64,000 nt of DNA, taken from contig FWCC01000137.1 of NCBI GenBank assembly GCA_900169235.1, positions 62,001 to 126,000 of the forward strand, given 5' to 3'. Of this stretch, positions 1 to 10,628 are shown piece after piece. Position numbers and translations under genes: made by a program. Numbering within the stretch: the stretch's first letter is position 1; each line of letters starts with the position of its first letter. The stretch comes from Zarea fungicola. Lineage: Eukaryota > Ascomycota > Sordariomycetes > Hypocreales > Cordycipitaceae. The notes under the pieces are model-generated. The model was not told where the DNA came from. It searched no databases and worked only from the letters and a program-made list of their open reading frames with translations.

Positions 1-1
1 G

Positions 2-979
2 GACAACGCCACCATCATCCTTGATATCCCGAGATCGCTAGAGGAGAGCCAGGTGCTTCCCGGCCTAGAGCAGTCCACAGCATGTCGGATTTACTCCTCC
101 GCTGCCCCAATGGCGCCGTATGAGACTCCAGAGCCGGCCAATGGCCTCGGTGTTGATGCCACAACATCCCAAGCCGCTCAAATTGCAACCTTGATGACGG
201 CAGAGCACCTCCGCAGCACTCTGCAGACTCTCTCACAGGTCTATATTGGTCCGTACTGTTTACCGCGTGAGGTACAAACAGAGGCCGACGTTTTGTGCTC
301 CTCATCCAGTGAAACTGCTGCGCATATCCCACCTCGGGCCGAGTATCTCCATGGCTCCATACAACAGATGAAATCATCCTTTTCCCAGCGCGCGCCAAGA
401 TTCAATCTCATAATTCTAGATCCCCCCTGGCCGAACCGCTCCGTCCGGCGCAAAACCGCGCGCTATAAGACAGCAACTTCGCTCGCTGCCATAAGGGCGC
501 TGCTCTGCGATATCCCCGTTTCGGCGCATCTCAGCCACGACAACGGCCTAGTAGCGGTTTGGATCACCAATAAACCTCGTATCGTAGATCTTCTCTCCGC
601 GCCGGGTGGCATCTTTGAGGAATGGGGTCTAGAACTTGTAGCGGAATGGACATGGCTCAAAGTCGCGGCGTCGGGCGAGCCCATCTTCCCTCTTGATGCA
701 ACCTGGCGGAAGCCCTGGGAGAAGCTGCTCGTAGCGAAACGCAAGGGCCACGCCTCGCCGCCCGCGCTGGCGCCTAGAACCATCATTGCAGTACCTGATC
801 TGCACTCGCGCAAGCCCAACCTCCGAGGCATGTTCGAGGACGTCCTTGGCCGAGAGTACACAGCCCTCGAGGTCTTTGCGCGTGGCTTGACGGCAGGATG
901 GTGGAGTTGGGGGGACGATGTGCTCAAGTTTCAGCAACCGCAGCATTGGCATACACGTCTGCTAGATTCCCCAAAGTAG
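2..979 (+). CDS. MT-A70 family adenine-N6 methyltransferase, METTL4-like, 5' partial
   Basis: The reading frame is open from the first bases of the window to TAG at 977-979, giving 325 visible residues, so the 5' end lies outside. A DPPW catalytic motif sits at visible residues 140-143 (bases 419-430), after a hydrophobic strand (FNLIILDPPW). The end has the family's usual pattern: ALEVFARGL, then GWWSWGDDVLKF. MT-A70 enzymes transfer a methyl group from SAM to N6 of adenine; the METTL4 branch acts on snRNA or DNA. The first 110 or so residues are not conserved-looking. The in-frame GTG at 53 is not a credible start. The gene converges on the mitochondrial ribosomal gene, with about 175 bp between stops. 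The family is fairly sure; the substrate is inferred only from resemblance to METTL4. Confidence 0.8.
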   Translation, partial: DNATIILDIPRSLEESQVLPGLEQSTACRIYSSAAPMAPYETPEPANGLGVDATTSQAAQIATLMTAEHLRSTLQTLSQVYIGPYCLPREVQTEADVLCSSSSETAAHIPPRAEYLHGSIQQMKSSFSQRAPRFNLIILDPPWPNRSVRRKTARYKTATSLAAIRALLCDIPVSAHLSHDNGLVAVWITNKPRIVDLLSAPGGIFEEWGLELVAEWTWLKVAASGEPIFPLDATWRKPWEKLLVAKRKGHASPPALAPRTIIAVPDLHSRKPNLRGMFEDVLGREYTALEVFARGLTAGWWSWGDDVLKFQQPQHWHTRLLDSPK

Positions 980-1154
980 TATTGCATACATATTTTTTTT
1001 CTTTAAATATATATTTCATATCATATACACGGCAGCCATTTTATTTTTCCTGGTCTGCGAATATGCTGCTACATGTGCGCTCATGCGCTAATAGTACAAA
1101 TGCCAAATTCCTCTACCAGTGTAGAGTAAAGTCTCTCCGGTCCTGCATCCTCGA

Positions 1155-1943
1155 TTATTGCATCGGCTTCGGCTCCGTCCTCTCAACTGACGCCTTGGCA
1201 TCCGCCTCCATTGCAATCTTCTCCGCTGCCGTCTCGCCCACGGCCCCCGTCTTGCTCTTTTGCTGCAGCAGCGCATCCCACTTGGGGTCCAGCTGCACGT
1301 CGTTGGTCCACGTCTCCCGCCCCGCGAGCAGGTCCCGCGCCATCCTGGCCAGGCTCTTGCGCTCCTTGCTCACCGCCTGCCGGCTAGCCATGGGCACGAT
1401 GCGGTTGGCCTGGTTGTACTGGTCGTCCTGGCGCTCCCGCATCATCTTCTCCCGCATCTCCCACAGCGCGTTGCTCCACGGCTCCTTGTCCTCGGGCACC
1501 TCGGGCCACTCGAACGGCTGCGCGAGCTCGACCGTCATGATCTTGAGCGGCTGCGGGCGGTACATGGACCGCTGGCGGCCCGGGCGGTCGGCCAGCGGCT
1601 GCGACTTGACGTACGACCGCACCGTCTTCACCTCGACGTTGTAGAGGTTCCACAGGTAGTCGCGGAGATCGAACTTTGTGAATTTGAGGGGCACCTGGAA
1701 GCAGGCTTCGTTGGGTGGTAGGTGTTCTTTGCGGAGGAGGGTAATGACATGGTTCGGTCTGTTATTTTTTTTTAACAGAGATTATATCTGTTAGCCTTTC
1801 TTCGAACCGCGCACACGACACACTCATCATCCCCAATTGGATCTAGAACTTGATATAAAGGTTGCTTACAAAAAGACCTGCTTCTGACCAAGCTTGAAAG
1901 CTGGTAGTAGCCGCGCGGCCGCTGTCTTGGCTGCTTCTGCCAT
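1155..1943 (-). CDS. MRP20: Mitochondrial large-subunit ribosomal protein uL23m (MRP20/MRPL23 type)
   Basis: This is a structural protein of the mitochondrial large ribosomal subunit, near the exit tunnel. It has two exons: 1870-1943 (ATG at 1943) and 1155-1758, joined across a 111-bp intron with a GTAAGC donor and an AACAG acceptor. The product is 225 residues. Splicing restores the family's N-terminal pattern KQVFLPNHVITLLRKEHLPP, followed by KFTKFDLRDYLWNLYNVEV, the L23 core. The C-terminal half is charged and fungal-specific, with KERKSLARMARDLLAGRE. Without exon 1 the frame would start in the middle of the L23 fold. The yeast counterpart is about 260 residues, so the length fits. Confidence 0.9.
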
Positions 1944-2493
1944 GGTGTGGTGTGTGGGAAAATGTGATGAATATGATGCCAGTCGAAGCTCCCCTGTAGT
2001 GGTTTGTCGCGATAAATTTGTCCCAAAGAAATCCAGTTGCCTCAATCGGGTCGTGGCTGGTGTATTATGTAATCATATGTGGCGCAGTTCACTTTTGTGA
2101 TGCAAAAGCGAAGATCCCGTCGCAAACAACTTGTGGAGAGGAGACCCCGTACGTGGACCTCGACCAAACCGCAAATCCCCTTGTGGCTCTCGTCGTATTA
2201 TTTCACTGCCGGAATCACAGCCCGGGCTCCCGGTGAAACCAATAAACTATTGACGATGAAATTGCTCGCCCAAACCGTCAGTCTAGTGTGACCCGCGTGA
2301 CCAAAGTACGTCATAAGAGCTTACAGCCGTGATACCGCTTTCTGTAGTTGTAAATCACAAATCCAAAACTGTAGTTTTGTGAAAAATTCACCAGCTCCTG
2401 GAAAAGAAAAGTATTGGCTTATTGTTGGACAGTTATGCAATCTTGCTGTGATTGCCCAGCAACCTCTGGTGCCGTCGCCGACCCCCACTCATC
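1944..2493. other. Intergenic, divergent promoter region
   Basis: This 550-bp stretch separates the start of the uL23m gene (minus) from the acyltransferase (plus), so it should hold both promoters. No gene, RNA or clear repeat was seen. A short open frame at 2018-2236 has no recognisable pattern. Confidence 0.5.
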
Positions 2494-3978
2494 ATGCCTG
2501 ATGAAGCCGGAACTTGTTATTCCCGTCCGCTCACGGCCTGGAACCAAGCAGCTCTGCGCGGCTATATAAGACAGGTACACTGTTTCCCGACAGACGGCGG
2601 CCTTGATGCGCTGGAGACGCTCAGCCATGAGCTCGGCGAGGCTCTTCGACTTGTCTGTCTGCGCACGCCTTACATGGCCGGCACGCTGTCCCTGTCCAAG
2701 ACGCAGCCGGGAATAATTGTTCTTCACACACACAGGAGCGACCAGGTTGCGCGCACGATTTGTGATGCGCGCGGGGATGAGCATCTAGGCTATACAAAGC
2801 TACGGGACCAGGGGTTCCCAGCAGGGGCCTTTGTTGGTCCTCTGTTTAACAACCAGATGGCACTTATAGAAGACGGCGAGCCGATCCCTGTCACTCAGTT
2901 TCTGCTCATCCTGGTCGACGACGGCATCTTGATGTGTGTCTATGTGTTTCATGCCGTAACGGATGGCGGTGGAGTCAATCATTTTCTCTCTGCCGTCGCG
3001 GCCGCCATGAAGGATGCCAAAGTGTTTCGAGAAGCACCGTTGGGCTATCCCGCCAGGATTGACATTCCGGTTCCCTCGAACCATCATGGTGGGACTGAAC
3101 CGGCGGCCAAGGATGCGGCAAAGACTCTGAGCAGGAATTGTCCTGAATTTGACCTGGTTGGCGCCGCCACCAACCACAAGAACCACCTCGCAAGCATGTA
3201 CGGCTTGTCCAGAGTAAAATTCGGCGGCATCTTTGTCTTTGGCCCGGAGAGGGTGCGCTGGCTCAAGGCCGCCGTTCTGTCGGCTGGTGCCTCTAGCGTG
3301 CCGTCCACGTTTACAAGCCTCGCGGCCCTATGCTGGGCTTTCATGACGACCACCCGGCTTCAAACCGTAGGCGCGGCGGACAGGTACAAGAGGGACAACG
3401 TTGAGTGCCGCATCTACATACCTACCTGGTGGGGGGACCGCCTGTTCCGACACGAGCTCCGCGGCTACGCGGGAAATGCAGTGGCCTTTGTCGAGGCACG
3501 CCACGGGGCCGCCGACCTGTTTGCCATTGCGAAAGAAGCCTGCGGCGTACCCGACGACCTTGCCGCTGCTTCGAGGAACGCGCTGCTGCGGGTGGTGCGG
3601 AACATTGAAACGGCGCTGGGCAGCGTCGACGAGGACTTTGTTAAGACGCGCTCGGCACTCTTCAACTGTGTGCCCGACCCGCGCCTGACGCAGTACAACT
3701 TTGACCCGGCCGACCCAGGACAGCTCTTCTTTAATTCGTGGCGGCGGCTCGGCGCCGATATTGCCTGGACCGTGCCGACGGCGTCGGGGCCGAGGCTCAT
3801 GGCGGCCGACGCCGTGCGCAAGACCCAGGATGAGTGGAACGAGAGCGCCGGCTTGATCATGCCGGGCAGACGAGATCAACGCGATTATGAAGTTGTTCTG
3901 AGCTCAGACGCAGACTCCATGGCGTCCTTGCGAAACAATCCGGTTTGGCTGAGCTGGGTCGACAAGGCAATATTCTGA
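2494..3978 (+). CDS. BAHD-like acyltransferase (transferase family)
   Basis: A single-exon frame encodes 494 residues from ATG 2494; the in-frame TTG at 2452 is not needed. The catalytic HxxxDG motif of CoA-dependent acyltransferases is present as HAVTDGG, with His153 and Asp157. The order matches fungal BAHD-type enzymes (trichothecene acetyltransferase-like): an LTAWNQAALRGYIRQ start, the His motif near one third, a central PSTFTSLAALCWAFMTTTRL segment, and SWRRLGADIAW where the family carries its second DFGWG-like motif. That second motif is degenerate. Such enzymes transfer an acyl group from acyl-CoA to a hydroxyl or amine of a secondary metabolite. No polyketide or peptide synthase lies beside it, so the substrate cannot be inferred. 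No signal peptide is visible, so it is probably cytosolic. Confidence 0.75.
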   Translation: MPDEAGTCYSRPLTAWNQAALRGYIRQVHCFPTDGGLDALETLSHELGEALRLVCLRTPYMAGTLSLSKTQPGIIVLHTHRSDQVARTICDARGDEHLGYTKLRDQGFPAGAFVGPLFNNQMALIEDGEPIPVTQFLLILVDDGILMCVYVFHAVTDGGGVNHFLSAVAAAMKDAKVFREAPLGYPARIDIPVPSNHHGGTEPAAKDAAKTLSRNCPEFDLVGAATNHKNHLASMYGLSRVKFGGIFVFGPERVRWLKAAVLSAGASSVPSTFTSLAALCWAFMTTTRLQTVGAADRYKRDNVECRIYIPTWWGDRLFRHELRGYAGNAVAFVEARHGAADLFAIAKEACGVPDDLAAASRNALLRVVRNIETALGSVDEDFVKTRSALFNCVPDPRLTQYNFDPADPGQLFFNSWRRLGADIAWTVPTASGPRLMAADAVRKTQDEWNESAGLIMPGRRDQRDYEVVLSSDADSMASLRNNPVWLSWVDKAIF

Positions 3979-4238
3979 CGCGTCTTGGAATGGAGTTTTT
4001 GCCTTTACCTGCGCCAGACTGCCCTTTTTTTCTTCATGAATCTACACTCGATCGGCGTCAACGACAGTCCTTGATGACCATAGTATCAATGTTGATTATT
4101 TTTATTTCCCGCCGCGCCCCTTTTTATTAGAAAAGATACCCCCCCAAGTTAGAAACAGTTTTAGACGTGATTGCAGTTCTTCATTTTTGTACCATTCAAT
4201 GCAAAAGCTACCAATGACTGTGGCTCGTATTCGAACCT

Positions 4239-5045
4239 TCAAATCAACTCAGTGGCCATGTCAAGGCGAAACCTCCCTTCTCGTATGTCAAGTATCCCAA
4301 TTATGAGTCGAGGCTCTTCGCCCTGTTTGTGCCTTATGACGTATTCTCGAGCAAGATAGTCCTCAATATCCAAGCCCTGATCCGACTTGTCTCCAATCCA
4401 GTTTGTGTCTTGAAGGTCACTGAGCATTGCTCTCCTATGGAATAAATGTGCCTTGTGTGTTAGCAAAATGTCACTTTATAAGATGATACAGAAAAGATAA
4501 TACAGAAAAGATAATACAGAAAAGAAGAGGGGAAAAAAACTACAGGGGCAAGTTGTGAGGCAGAGGAACAAGCCAGTTTCTGTCACTCACATGTGAAATC
4601 GCCGTCCAAACAGACCAGAAGCTCGTCGGTTTACCAATTCAAATTTGTGCCAACCGTGGGCGAGCACGACATTGAGAAATTCCTGCCCCGTGAGGTGCTC
4701 GCTCTTACACACATAAGTCTGGCGGTAGAGGAGATCCGGCGTGGTGTGGAGGGGATTGTCCATCAGTTGGAGAACCAGGACACCGTAGCCGCCTGTCCTG
4801 TTGTTGCGGTATGGCTGCATGCTGAGGCACGCCTGCAAGTTTTCCGTCTCCACGATGAGAAACCACTGGTTTCTCGGGTAGGCGGGGTCATGTCCACCGG
4901 TGTGCGGCGAGGGTGGTGAAGGGTATGTCAAGGCGTCGACGGAGAAGCTGAGCACTGTTTCGTGGAGGAAGGTATGGGCTGGAGAGAGGCCATTGCCAGG
5001 AAGCGTATCGCGTACGAGAAGAATGGTCATTTCCGTACTAGACAT
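4239..5045 (-). CDS. Uncharacterised fungal protein, 216 residues
   Basis: Two exons, 4591-5045 (ATG at 5045) and 4239-4434, are joined by a 156-bp intron with a GTGAGT donor and a CCATAG acceptor. Splicing continues one frame through FGRRFHM into RAMLSDLQDTNWIGDKS. The order of features is a short hydrophobic start, a Pro/Ser loop, NQWFLIVETENLQACLSMQP (strand-like), a Gly-rich turn (RTGGYGVLVLQLMD), and a C-terminal acidic helix ending MATELI. I do not recognise the family with confidence. The compact alternating strand pattern suggests a small globular cytosolic domain. No signal peptide or membrane segment is visible. The gene faces the acyltransferase tail to tail across 260 bp. The intron contains a tandem repeat, listed separately. 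Confidence 0.65.
4480..4524. repeat. Short tandem repeat inside an intron
   Basis: About three copies of a 14-bp unit (gataatacagaaaa, first copy slightly changed) run head to tail within the intron of the 4239-5045 gene. It is a simple minisatellite that may vary in copy number between strains. Confidence 0.8.
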
Positions 5046-6138
5046 TGTTCTTGGTATCAATTGGTAAAAGTAAGACTTTATTACTTGATAATAAAAAAAA
5101 TAAAAATAAAGATATGAATTGGCGAGTGGCTCAGTATTCCGTCAGGTTGGTGACTCGGGGTTCTTATATGTACCATTGTGACTTGCCCCTGCGAAGGTAT
5201 AACAAAAACGTGTGTCACTGGCTATTCATGAGCAAACCAAACTCCCATAAAACTCACAAAGTTAAAGCACGTTGACCAGAGAAAATGTGCAGTCAAAACG
5301 GGACGTGATATGATCGCGGACGCAGTTCGCCGTCGCCGTACCGTGTTTCTCGAGAGATGAGTGGTGGTAGGAGCGGCAGACGGCATTCTTTTTCTGTTGC
5401 ACCAACCTTTGCTATGGAGTTTTCTGTGCTACAAACCTGGCCACTATGTTTGTTCTAGAAGCAACTTGTGTCAGGCATATTAACGACCCAACAAAGGGAG
5501 CCTTTTGCTTCTTGGCGTGATACGAATTGGTGTCTGTGATACGGAATTCGGGTACGGCTGACCCTTTTTGTAATTGGACTACATCGGGGTGACTGTGATT
5601 CGCAAATATCTGTGGCCTCGGCTATTCGTTTGTTATTTTAATTAAGAAACAACAAATGGAGAAGAAAATCTGCCATCATGGCCACAGCTTGCAATGTCAG
5701 GATTTCAGAGATTACTCGGTTGATAGTCAGCAGTTCAATCACATCTTGTACATATGATTATAGACGAACGTCACATAACAAACGTACGATTGGACGTCTT
5801 TGAAGCGTGGCCAGATGTACAAGTCACCCTGTCCAAGTCACCATATACGCCTCTCGGGACCCGCCAGATCCAGGGAGGGCGTGTAGGGCCAAAGAGAGGA
5901 GCGGCAGTCGATAACGGACCTGTTAGAAGAGGGCGCGAAGAGGGCACCTGCACTCATTCCATCAACACTGTTAGAACGCTACGTTTATAGCCCTCACTGT
6001 AAAGATACTACAAGAGGTAGTGGTAAGATCGTTGGTTCTCTATCAAGTCCTTACTCAGCAGCGGACTATATAGTCCGTTTCTAATCAAGATTCATAAGTG
6101 GTGTTACATTGCTCCTAGGCATAGTCTACAATTGTTCG
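5046..6138. other. Intergenic, no gene seen
   Basis: About 1.1 kb lies between the start of the 216-residue gene and the 3' end of the Rad4 gene. An open frame at 5754-5990 lacks any recognisable domain and has no supporting splice pattern. I see nothing else. Confidence 0.45.
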
Positions 6139-8897
6139 TCAACCCCCGTGTTCCAAAACCATGCCCCCGTCATCATGTGCATCATCTTCGTCGAAAACCG
6201 GGAAAAAGTGCGACGTGGCTGTCTTGACACCAGCGTCCTCTTCCTCCTCCTCTTCATAGCCCTCTGGCAAGAAGCCGCCCGCCATGTCCTCGTCGTCGCC
6301 GTCATTTGCGGGGAGTGTTGGGGCTCCCGCCGGGGCGCTCTTGCTGGCATGGCCAAACACAGAGACCTTGTCGTCAATCTCGCCATATTCCAGGCGAATC
6401 CGCTGCACGATGCGCATTCCCATGATGAATTTCCGCCACTGACTGAGCGCTGCCTTTCGGCGCTTCTCGTCCTCTTTGCGCATCCGCTCTGCCTCGTCCT
6501 GCTGGAGCTGTTCCATGACCATGTCGTGGTTTTCCTCAGCAATGACGACGCCCTGAATCACAGGCACTGCCATGCGGTGTCCGAATTCAAAGTCCACGAC
6601 AGCCTCGGCGTAGTCGATTTGCAGCTTCTTGCACACTCGTACAGTTCCTTTGAAGGGCACATGCACAGCGCCTTTGGGGCACATATGCGCGGCAAATAAG
6701 TCAATGTTGCTGAGATGATCGTTAGCCACCACTTTCCATTATTCCTAGCCCTGTCCTTTACTCACCCGTATTCGTTTTTGGGAATAACACCGTCCTTGAT
6801 AGGGTCTGGTATGATCCAGTCCGTTTGATCATAGCTGTAGAGGCCTTGCAGGACTTTTTGGCCCGTCGCCGCTTCTGCCTCGATGAGTTCGCGTCTTCGG
6901 TTGGTAGTTGCAGCACGATGCGGTACACGCTTCAGAGGTTGCTCTCCCTTGAGGGGCGCTCTTCCCTGTTTATGCCACGTTTCCGCGCTTTTGACGTTGA
7001 GAACATCTGATCTTAGATACACATCCTCCTCGTCCGTCTTGCCTTTGCCCTTGTTTTTAAACTTCTTGACCGGCTTGGCACCATTTTGCAACGCTTCCTC
7101 GCGCTTTAGATGCCTCTCAAGAACAAAATCCTTGGATTGCTTGTAGTACTGCAGTGTTTCTTCGCCTTCTTGAACCTCCTTCTTTTCGGGCACCGCCGCC
7201 TTTAGGTCTGTGCCCTCTTCCAGCTCATCAAGATCGGTGATGGGGTGCTTTTTGTCGCCACGCCTGTACCCTGACATGGCCGATTTGAACCAATCGTAAT
7301 GTTCGTGCCTGTGAACTTTGCCATGCCTATTGTAGATGGGGATTTTCTCGATTGGATATCGGGTGCCTTTGGTGCGACCAGGAAACAGTTGGCGTTTGAG
7401 ATATCGGACAGTCACATCTTTGGCTGTGCCATCTGGAGAATAGGCGATAACATAGGCAATGACTTGGCGAGCATTATCGGCTTTGGCACCGCGAGGTTCG
7501 AGAGATTCCACAAGGTCGCGGTTTGTAGCCACGATTCCCTTTACTATCGGTTCAATTGATAAAAACTTGCCAGTAACTGGAGAGAGAACCTCAGTCCAAT
7601 AGTTGGCGAATTCGAGGTCTCCGTCAATCTTGGGCTGGATCGTCTGCAGTTTCACTGGAGTCACCTTCATCTCTACCACGGAATCATCATCGGAGTCTTG
7701 GTATTCCAAGCCTAACTCTGTATCACTCCTTGAATCTTTCTTTGCGGACATTGCCCTTTCCTGAGTCTTGGCCTTGTCCTTGGCAGATTGCTTGAGCTTT
7801 TTGGGCTTTGTCGGAGTTGGCGCCGTCGAAGTGGCTCGTGAGTTGACATCTGTCCGCTCAAGCTCGGCATCTTCTAATTTGCTCCAGGCATAACCTAGGC
7901 ACTGTAGATTAGTGACCAGTCGACTCTCTAGCCCCAATCCTCTAAGCAATGCCGTAAAGAGGTATGCACCAACATCCCGACTCCCTTCGCAGCGAGTAGC
8001 ACATTGCCTAAGCTCGTCAAGGTTTCGGATGCGCTCGCCAAACTGTGCAGCATCATGCTCTTCATTTACATATGCCTTTGTCAGCCTATCAAGGCGTTCC
8101 AAGGCCATATATCCCCATTTTCGCAGTCCGGGCTTGGTTGTGTGAAACCGCTGCTTCCACCACGACATCAAGGTCTGACTGAGTCGGAACAGAGGATCAC
8201 CATTACTCATGTCGGGAACGCCCTCCTCAAGCCTTTTAGCGTCCTGCCCCCAGTCTCTTCCTTTGGTGTCCGCACGTCCCCGGCGCTTCACTGCCGGTTT
8301 GGTTGGTTTGGGCTGCACGATACCACTCCTTAGCTTCCATCGCTCGAGCTCATCCCACATCCTAGGGGGCAGATGCGAAACCATGATGGCCTGGAGCTCT
8401 GGGTCGCACAACCAAGAATTTCGAACTGAATTATGCCAGAGAAGGCACAACACGTGGAGACGATGGGTTGCATTACGCACAAGCCTCTCTCTCTTTGACG
8501 GCCCTCGTCGCTCCCCAAAAGGGTTTGTCAGCGAAACCCTGTCATCTCTAACAAGTGTCAACTCCAAGTCCTCGGTAGCTATTGGCAAGTCTTCTGTGTC
8601 CAGCTTCGGTGCCACAACATCCTCAAACTCGGCATCGTCGTCGTCGTCGTCGTCGTCTTCCGGGACAACGCGTTTCACAGCTGGTACATCCTCAAACTCG
8701 GCATCGGAAAGTGATGAAAGAGTGCTTTCACTGTCCTCTGTATCATTCGACAGGAATAAAGAGGCAGCGTTGGCGGAGTTGGAGGCCGTCGACGCATCCA
8801 AATCGTCATACAGAGTGGGCTTTCGCTTTTGCTTCTGTGTCTGTTTGGCATCTGGCGACGCGCTGCGCAAGCGCTTACGGGGAACGTGTGGTGGCAT
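6139..8897 (-). CDS. rad4: Rad4/XPC-type nucleotide excision repair protein
   Basis: This is the damage recogniser of global-genome nucleotide excision repair. It flips out lesion bases and works with Rad23 in the nucleus. Exons 6766-8897 (ATG 8897) and 6139-6709 join across a 56-bp intron (GTGAGT donor, CTCAG acceptor) to give 900 residues. The N-terminus is basic, then very acidic (a run of Asp coded by a TCG repeat on the plus strand). A transglutaminase-like region includes CATRCEGSRDVGAYLFTALL. The C-terminal beta-hairpin domains follow: VLERHLKREEAL, then LKGEQPLKRVPHR, then NIDLFAAHMCPKGAVHVP. The intron splits the last hairpin domain between NEYG and NIDLF, so a one-exon reading would lose DNA-binding residues. 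The tail is highly acidic. Length fits the range from yeast Rad4 to human XPC. Confidence 0.92.
8636..8657. repeat. Trinucleotide repeat coding poly-Asp in Rad4
   Basis: About seven TCG/CGT triplets in a row encode an Asp tract on the minus strand within the acidic N-terminal linker of Rad4. It is in frame, so length changes would leave the protein readable. Confidence 0.8.
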
Positions 8898-9558
8898 TTC
8901 TATACCAAAAGGACGGAAACTGGTCTATTGGCACCATTCTGAGATGCTAACTACCTGGTTGAAAGCATTGTAAAGGGTACATGGAGATAGCTGGGCATGA
9001 TCGATTCACTCTCCATCTAAGCGAAGCGGGAATCGACACTTGTGCACGTGACGCCATCGCCATTTTGTTCGAAAGAAAAGGGCGGGAAATTTGGCAACTA
9101 AATCTTACATGATGATGAATACTGGGAAGATTTAATCAAGATTTTCTCACGCATGAACTACCCTGTTTTCTAATAGTTGAGCTGTTCCTGTGGCTGCAAT
9201 CGCTCGTTCACGCATCACCACAAGCGGCAGCAGTATTAGCGTTAATGTCAGAACAATTTATAGGCCTGCAGCTGTAGCTCCGCCCAATGTCGCTCCATGG
9301 ACCTAGTAAGTTAACCACTTGCGGGGAGAGCTGAACAATTATGATTATTTTCAAATTTGCTATTGGAGGAATTTTGACCAAACTTCTTGACTAGATTTGT
9401 ATAAGACTAGCTGCTCTCCCACGGATTCTTGGTTCACAGCAGACTCAGACCATATAAAGATCTCGTTGGCCCATTCACACAGACCTTCTTCATCTTCACC
9501 TCTCTTCATAAGTCGTCAACTCTGCGGCATCAATTACGCAAATTGCTAGCCATCAATC
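8898..9558. other. Divergent promoter region, Rad4 / BtrH-like gene
   Basis: This 660-bp gap lies between two head-to-head genes. It is moderately AT-rich and has no ORF of note. The only candidate element I can name is a TATA-like box near 9453, listed separately. Confidence 0.5.
9453..9458 (+). promoter_or_regulatory. Possible TATA box
   Basis: TATAAA lies about 105 bp upstream of the ATG at 9559, followed by a pyrimidine-rich stretch. The spacing suits a fungal promoter with a 60-80 nt leader. It is supported by motif only. Confidence 0.3.
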
Positions 9559-10515
9559 ATGGAACACACACCATACGTGGGCAGTGGCCCATATTGCTAC
9601 GCAAATTCCTTCGCCATGGTTCTAGGTGATAAGGCACCTTCCACTGCCGTCATTGAGTTTGCAACCTCGTCTGCATTTGGCATGCAAGTCATCAACTTGC
9701 CAAAAAAACCTCTTGTATTTTTCGATCCCTATGGCTGGGATCCCCTCCAATGTTTCGATGCTGCAGTGCAGGCCATGGGTTGGCGCTGCACCGAAGTCAT
9801 CGGCAAGGATGAGCAGGACGCCCTTGCGTCCCTCAAGGTTGGGCTTCAGAGTGGTCCGGTTTTCGTCGGTCCCGTGGAAATGGGACTTTTAAAACACCAG
9901 CCCATTGCCCAGGGCGCCATGGGGGCGGATCATTACGTGGTTGTGCTTCGTGTGGATAATGACATGGTCGAGATGCACGACCCTCATGGCTACCCATTCG
10001 CGACTCTGCCAGTCAAGGAGTTCTTGGCAGCATGGAAGACCGACACACTTGGTTACGGTAAATCGTACACCATGAGGACGGATTTCAAGCAGGTAGAGGA
10101 AGTGACCGAAGAAGAGGTCATTCGACGGTCTATTCCCAGTGCGCTGAAACACATCAACACTACCACCGGCGGTGATATGCCGCCTGGCTCAGCTGCCAAT
10201 GATGCTGCGACCAAGTGGCTCATCAGCAGAATTGAAGTTGGCTTGACTCCTGGAATGCGTGCTCCGCTGATATACTTTGCCGTCCAAGTTGGAACTCGAC
10301 GCAGTATTGACGCCGCGACTTGTCTCCGGCGCGTTGGCTACACGGACGCGGCCGCAGCCATGGGAGAGATTGCGCGAACCATTGGCTCGCTGCAGTATCC
10401 ATTGACTCAAAAGGATGACGAGGCAGCTGTCTCGATTTTGCACAAGCTTGGTCCCATGTATGAGACATTTAGGGTTGCGCTGGAGACAGAGGCGCTCAAG
10501 AACGGCAGCAGGTAG
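9559..10515 (+). CDS. BtrH N-terminal-like papain-fold protein (probable cysteine hydrolase or acyltransferase)
   Basis: A single exon encodes 318 residues from ATG 9559. The first 150 residues match the pattern of the BtrH N-terminal / C39-like fold: PYCYANSFAMVLG with Cys13, an AFGMQ segment, GPVFVGPVEMGLL, then GADHYVVVLRVDN with His125, and MHDPHGYP with Asp141, a plausible Cys-His-Asp triad. BtrH in bacteria transfers an acyl side chain in butirosin synthesis, and relatives are papain-like. The C-terminal half (about 160-318) is helical and not recognised. There is no signal peptide, so it is probably cytosolic. The family is mainly bacterial, and the gene lacks introns while most neighbours have them, which fits an old transfer. 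No antibiotic-type biosynthetic genes are adjacent, so its substrate is unknown. Confidence 0.6.
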   Translation: MEHTPYVGSGPYCYANSFAMVLGDKAPSTAVIEFATSSAFGMQVINLPKKPLVFFDPYGWDPLQCFDAAVQAMGWRCTEVIGKDEQDALASLKVGLQSGPVFVGPVEMGLLKHQPIAQGAMGADHYVVVLRVDNDMVEMHDPHGYPFATLPVKEFLAAWKTDTLGYGKSYTMRTDFKQVEEVTEEEVIRRSIPSALKHINTTTGGDMPPGSAANDAATKWLISRIEVGLTPGMRAPLIYFAVQVGTRRSIDAATCLRRVGYTDAAAAMGEIARTIGSLQYPLTQKDDEAAVSILHKLGPMYETFRVALETEALKNGSR

Positions 10516-10628
10516 TTTACATATGCAATCAAAGTTTTAACAGGTGCAGTGCCAGTAAGGATATAATTAATTATATCGCGTATATATAAATCTAAACTTG
10601 AAAAATACAATATCGCTATGCAGCATCG

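Noticed and set aside
898..1644. Plus-strand frame running through the end of the methyltransferase and over uL23m
   Set aside because: It overlaps two supported genes in another frame and has no recognisable pattern.
5754..5990. Open frame of 78 residues between two genes
   Set aside because: There is no domain, splice signal or credible promoter.
8209..8973. Long plus-strand open frame over the Rad4 gene
   Set aside because: It is an antisense shadow with Ser-rich low-complexity sequence; Rad4 on the minus strand explains the region.
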